DNA of 64,000 bases from Canis aureus (taxonomy: Eukaryota; Chordata; Mammalia; Carnivora; Canidae). Positions within the stretch are counted from its first letter, which is position 1. Each line of letters opens with the position of its first letter. The notes under the pieces were generated by a model, which was not told where the DNA came from, did not search any database, and was given only the letters and a program-made list of their open reading frames with translations. Shown here piece after piece: positions 61,854 through 64,000 of the stretch. The translations under genes and the position numbers were made by a program. The stretch spans positions 3,833,074 through 3,897,073 of the forward strand of contig NC_135640.1 in the NCBI RefSeq assembly GCF_053574225.1, written 5' to 3'.

Positions 61854-62882
61854 TCTGAGATAAAAAAACAAAACCAAAAGAAGCTCGGACGCAGGTAGAG
61901 TAAACTGAGGGTTCTGAGAGAATTGGCGGAGACCCGGGAGCTTGGGGGCTCTTCTGTGGAGGCCCATGCAGACTGGGGGCAGGATGCTCAGCCCCAGAGC
62001 CAGAGGACCCAGAGACCCCACCAGCATCCCTACCCATCAGGGGGTCTCAGGGAGCAACTCTGCGCCGCCCACTGGAGGCCAGAAGTGCTGATGCCCACCC
62101 CGCCTCTGACCCCACAGGTGCATCTACCACGCCCATGTGCACCTGATAATCAGCGCCAGAGCCCATCCCCAGACCCTGTACAGACCACTCACTGCCACCA
62201 AGTTGTCAGACCACAGAGGATGCAGAGATTCAGCTCTGCCTTGAAAGTAGGATCTAGCTTCCTTTGTACTTTGTGCTTTATTATCATTTATTTTCTTTGA
62301 TTTTTTTATTAATTGCCTTATTTTAATTTTTATGTATTTACCTTATATATTTCTTATTTTTACTTTCATGGTACTTTAATTGTGTTTCATATTTTGGGAT
62401 TTAGAATCTTTTAAAATGCAGGCCATAACAATCTGGTGTTTTTGTTTTTGTTTTTTTTGGAGGGCAGTTGTTATTGTTTTCCATGGTTTTTCTTTTTCTT
62501 CCCTCTTTCTTTTCTGGAAAAGGTAATGAGATGGAGAAATTCACCTCCATAAAATAACATGAGGTAGTACTCACAGCCAGGAAGTCCATCAATACACATA
62601 TGATGTCTAACTACAGTTTAAAACAATGATTATAAAGATAGCAGCTGGGCTGGAAAAAGAGCACAGAAGAAAACTAGAGAATCCCTTACTGTAGAAATAA
62701 AAGAACTAAAATCTAGTCAGGCCAATGTTAAAAATGCTATAACTGAGATGCAGTCCCATGTGGAAGCCATAAAAACAAGAAAGGTTATGGACCACAGAGA
62801 CAGACGAAGGGAAGTCAGCCACTTATTAAAACAATAACATTCATATCTTCGGAGACTCAGAAGATGAAGAGAGAGAACAGGT
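61854..62882 (+). mobile_element. L1 5' region and ORF1 fragment (plus orientation)
   Basis: The GC-rich segment (61,900-62,240) is followed by an AT-rich segment and, at about 62,690-62,790, a frame reading IKELKSSQANVKNAITEMQS, which resembles the ORF1 coiled-coil region of carnivore L1. Stops follow. It is the inverted partner of 47,290-48,289. It is not functional. Confidence 0.65.
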
Positions 62883-62883
62883 G

Positions 62884-63261
62884 GGCCTTGCTCAGGCATC
62901 AGAAACGACAAATACCCAGCATTTGCTTCAACATGAATGGAAATGGAAGGTATTATGCTGAGTGAGGTAAGTCAATTGGAGAAGGACAAACATTGTATGT
63001 TCTCACTTATTTGGGGAATATAGATAATAGTGAAAGGGAATATAAGGGAATGGAGAAGAAATGTGTGGGAAATATCAGAAAGGGAGACAGAACATAAAGA
63101 CTCCTTACTCAGGGAAATGAACTAGGAGTGATGGAAGGGGAGGAGGGCGGACGGTGGGGGTGAATGGAAGATGGGCACTGAGGGGGACACTTGACGGGAT
63201 GAGCACTGGGTGTTATTCTGTATGCTGGGAAACTGAACACCAATAAAAAATAAAATTATTA
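62884..63261 (+). mobile_element. 5'-truncated young canid L1 3' end
   Basis: A typical canid L1 tail: GCATCAGAAACGACAAATAC, GGTATTATGCTGAGTGAG, TCAATTGGAGAAGGACAAAC, GACGGGATGAGCACTGGGTG and AACTGAACACCAATAAAAAA, then an A/T-rich tail that grades into GAAA repeats. It includes the very end of ORF2 and the 3'-UTR. It abuts the inverted-repeat arm directly. Confidence 0.9.
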
Positions 63262-63304
63262 TTAAAATAAAATAAAGAAATAAAGAAATAAAGAAAGAAG
63301 AAAG

Positions 63305-63351
<47 letters not shown>
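63262..63351 (+). repeat. (GAAA)n microsatellite, second copy
   Basis: AAAGAAATAAAG-type start followed by a regular AAAG run of about 50 bp. It is likely grown from the L1 A tail or shared with 59,333 by duplication. Confidence 0.92.
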
Positions 63352-63355
<4 letters not shown>

Positions 63356-63530
63356 GTGGCACCTGGGTGGCTCAGTCAGTTAAGCTTCTGCCTTAGGCTC
63401 AGATCATGATTCAGGACCCAAGGCAGGCTCCCTTTTTAGCAGGGAACCTGCTTCTCCCTCTCCGTCTGCCCCTCTCGCTCATGCTTTTTCTCCTCTCTCT
63501 CTCATATAAATAAATAACATCTTTGAAAAA
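63352..63530 (+). mobile_element. Older SINEC element, copy 2
   Basis: Nearly the same as 59,426-59,604, including both flanks. It was therefore carried by duplication rather than by a second insertion. Confidence 0.9.
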
Positions 63531-64000
63531 GAAACAAACAAAGAAACTCAGAAGGAAGAGAATTCTCCCATGCAGAAATTCAATTCGTGCAGACATACCA
63601 CACTCAAGTTCATGAGCATAGCTTCACACTTTTATGTGTGCAATACACATAGTAACTTCCTTCTGCAAAATATATTATGAAAAACCTAAAATAATAATGA
63701 TAATAAGAAAGAATAAGAATAAGAATAAGAATAAGAATAAGAATAAGAAAAGAATCAGTTTACTATGGAGAAAGCTGACAAACACTACCTCAGCAAGATG
63801 ATCAGATCAATACCAAGACTAATAAATCATGTGGATAGTATCTATCCTTTATATGATATAATAAAAATAGCAGTATATCTCTGTATATAATCCACAAAAA
63901 CTGTTCAATCATGAGATAAACAACAGACATGTCCCAACTGAGGGAAATTTTACAAAATACTCTACTTCTCAAAGTGTTCCAGTTCAACAACAAGAAAAGG
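63531..64000 (+). mobile_element. L1M-type 3'-UTR, second copy, cut by the window edge
   Basis: Matches 59,605-60,050 at an offset of about 3,960 bp, for example TGATCAGATC, CATGAGATAAACAACAGACA and GGGAAATTTTACAAAATACT. It contains an expanded AATAAG hexamer run (about 63,706-63,750) where the first copy has ATA repeats. Confidence 0.75.

Larger units (their letters stand above)
60886..62882 (+). repeat. Right arm of the large inverted repeat
   Basis: Reverse complement of 47,290-49,261, with many single-base differences and short gaps but the same order: flank, LTR, GC-rich segment, AT-rich segment, L1 ORF1 part. It ends where a different L1 3' end joins at about 62,883. The arms are separated by about 11.6 kb. 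Confidence 0.9.

Overview
The window looks like a piece of a canid genome (dog or a close relative). The best evidence is seven young tRNA-Lys-derived SINEC_Cf-type insertions, which open with GGGATCCCTGGGTGGCGCAG, end in a CT-rich stretch plus an A tail, and mostly carry visible target-site duplications. Carnivore L1 fragments agree with this. I find no credible intact protein-coding gene, tRNA, rRNA, CRISPR array or bacterial feature. Almost all of the 64 kb is satellite, minisatellite, telomere-like repeat and transposon-derived DNA, as expected of the subtelomeric or short-arm/pericentromeric DNA of an acrocentric chromosome. Placement on a chromosome is inference.

Layout: 1-5,768 complex satellite ('satellite A', minus orientation, with a near-identical 1,614-bp tandem period); 5,769-6,345 a small non-satellite island ending in a poly(A)-signal-like sequence and A-run; 6,346-20,718 a GAATC/GAAAA pentamer array with three SINEs; 20,719-24,652 degenerate telomere-like (CCCTAA) DNA with one SINE; 24,653-25,840 satellite A (plus orientation); 25,841-30,868 a minisatellite of about 37 bp; 30,869-33,807 satellite A; 33,808-39,423 a second pentamer array with two SINEs; 39,424-42,721 a second telomere-like tract; 42,722-43,620 satellite A; 43,621-44,492 minisatellite; 44,493-45,640 a CpG-rich segment and a 68-bp tandem repeat; 45,641-45,985 TTAGGG-strand telomere-like DNA; 45,990-49,261 SINE, old L1 and a gammaretrovirus-type LTR; 49,262-51,057 minisatellite; 51,058-59,332 a long satellite A array; 59,333-64,000 microsatellites, SINEs, L1 pieces and an inverted second copy of the L1/LTR segment.

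The right two thirds are built from a composite block (pentamer, telomere-like, satellite A, minisatellite, satellite A) present twice. The module order and at least four junctions are shared, so whole blocks were duplicated. In the second copy about 1.4 kb of minisatellite is replaced by the 4.77-kb CpG-rich/telomere/L1/LTR segment.

The strongest second-look signal is in satellite A. It is a higher-order repeat of seven diverged monomers (about 163 to 253 bp each, 1.61 kb in total), and two adjacent monomers carry a 17-bp motif that keeps every position of the CENP-B box core (TTCG, A, CGGG). Other leads are a CpG-decay signature in both the pentamer and telomere-like arrays, a TERRA-promoter-like arrangement at 44.5-46.0 kb, same-strand insertion of all SINEs in the pentamer arrays, an L1 3' transduction, and a poly(A)-only retroposition scar.
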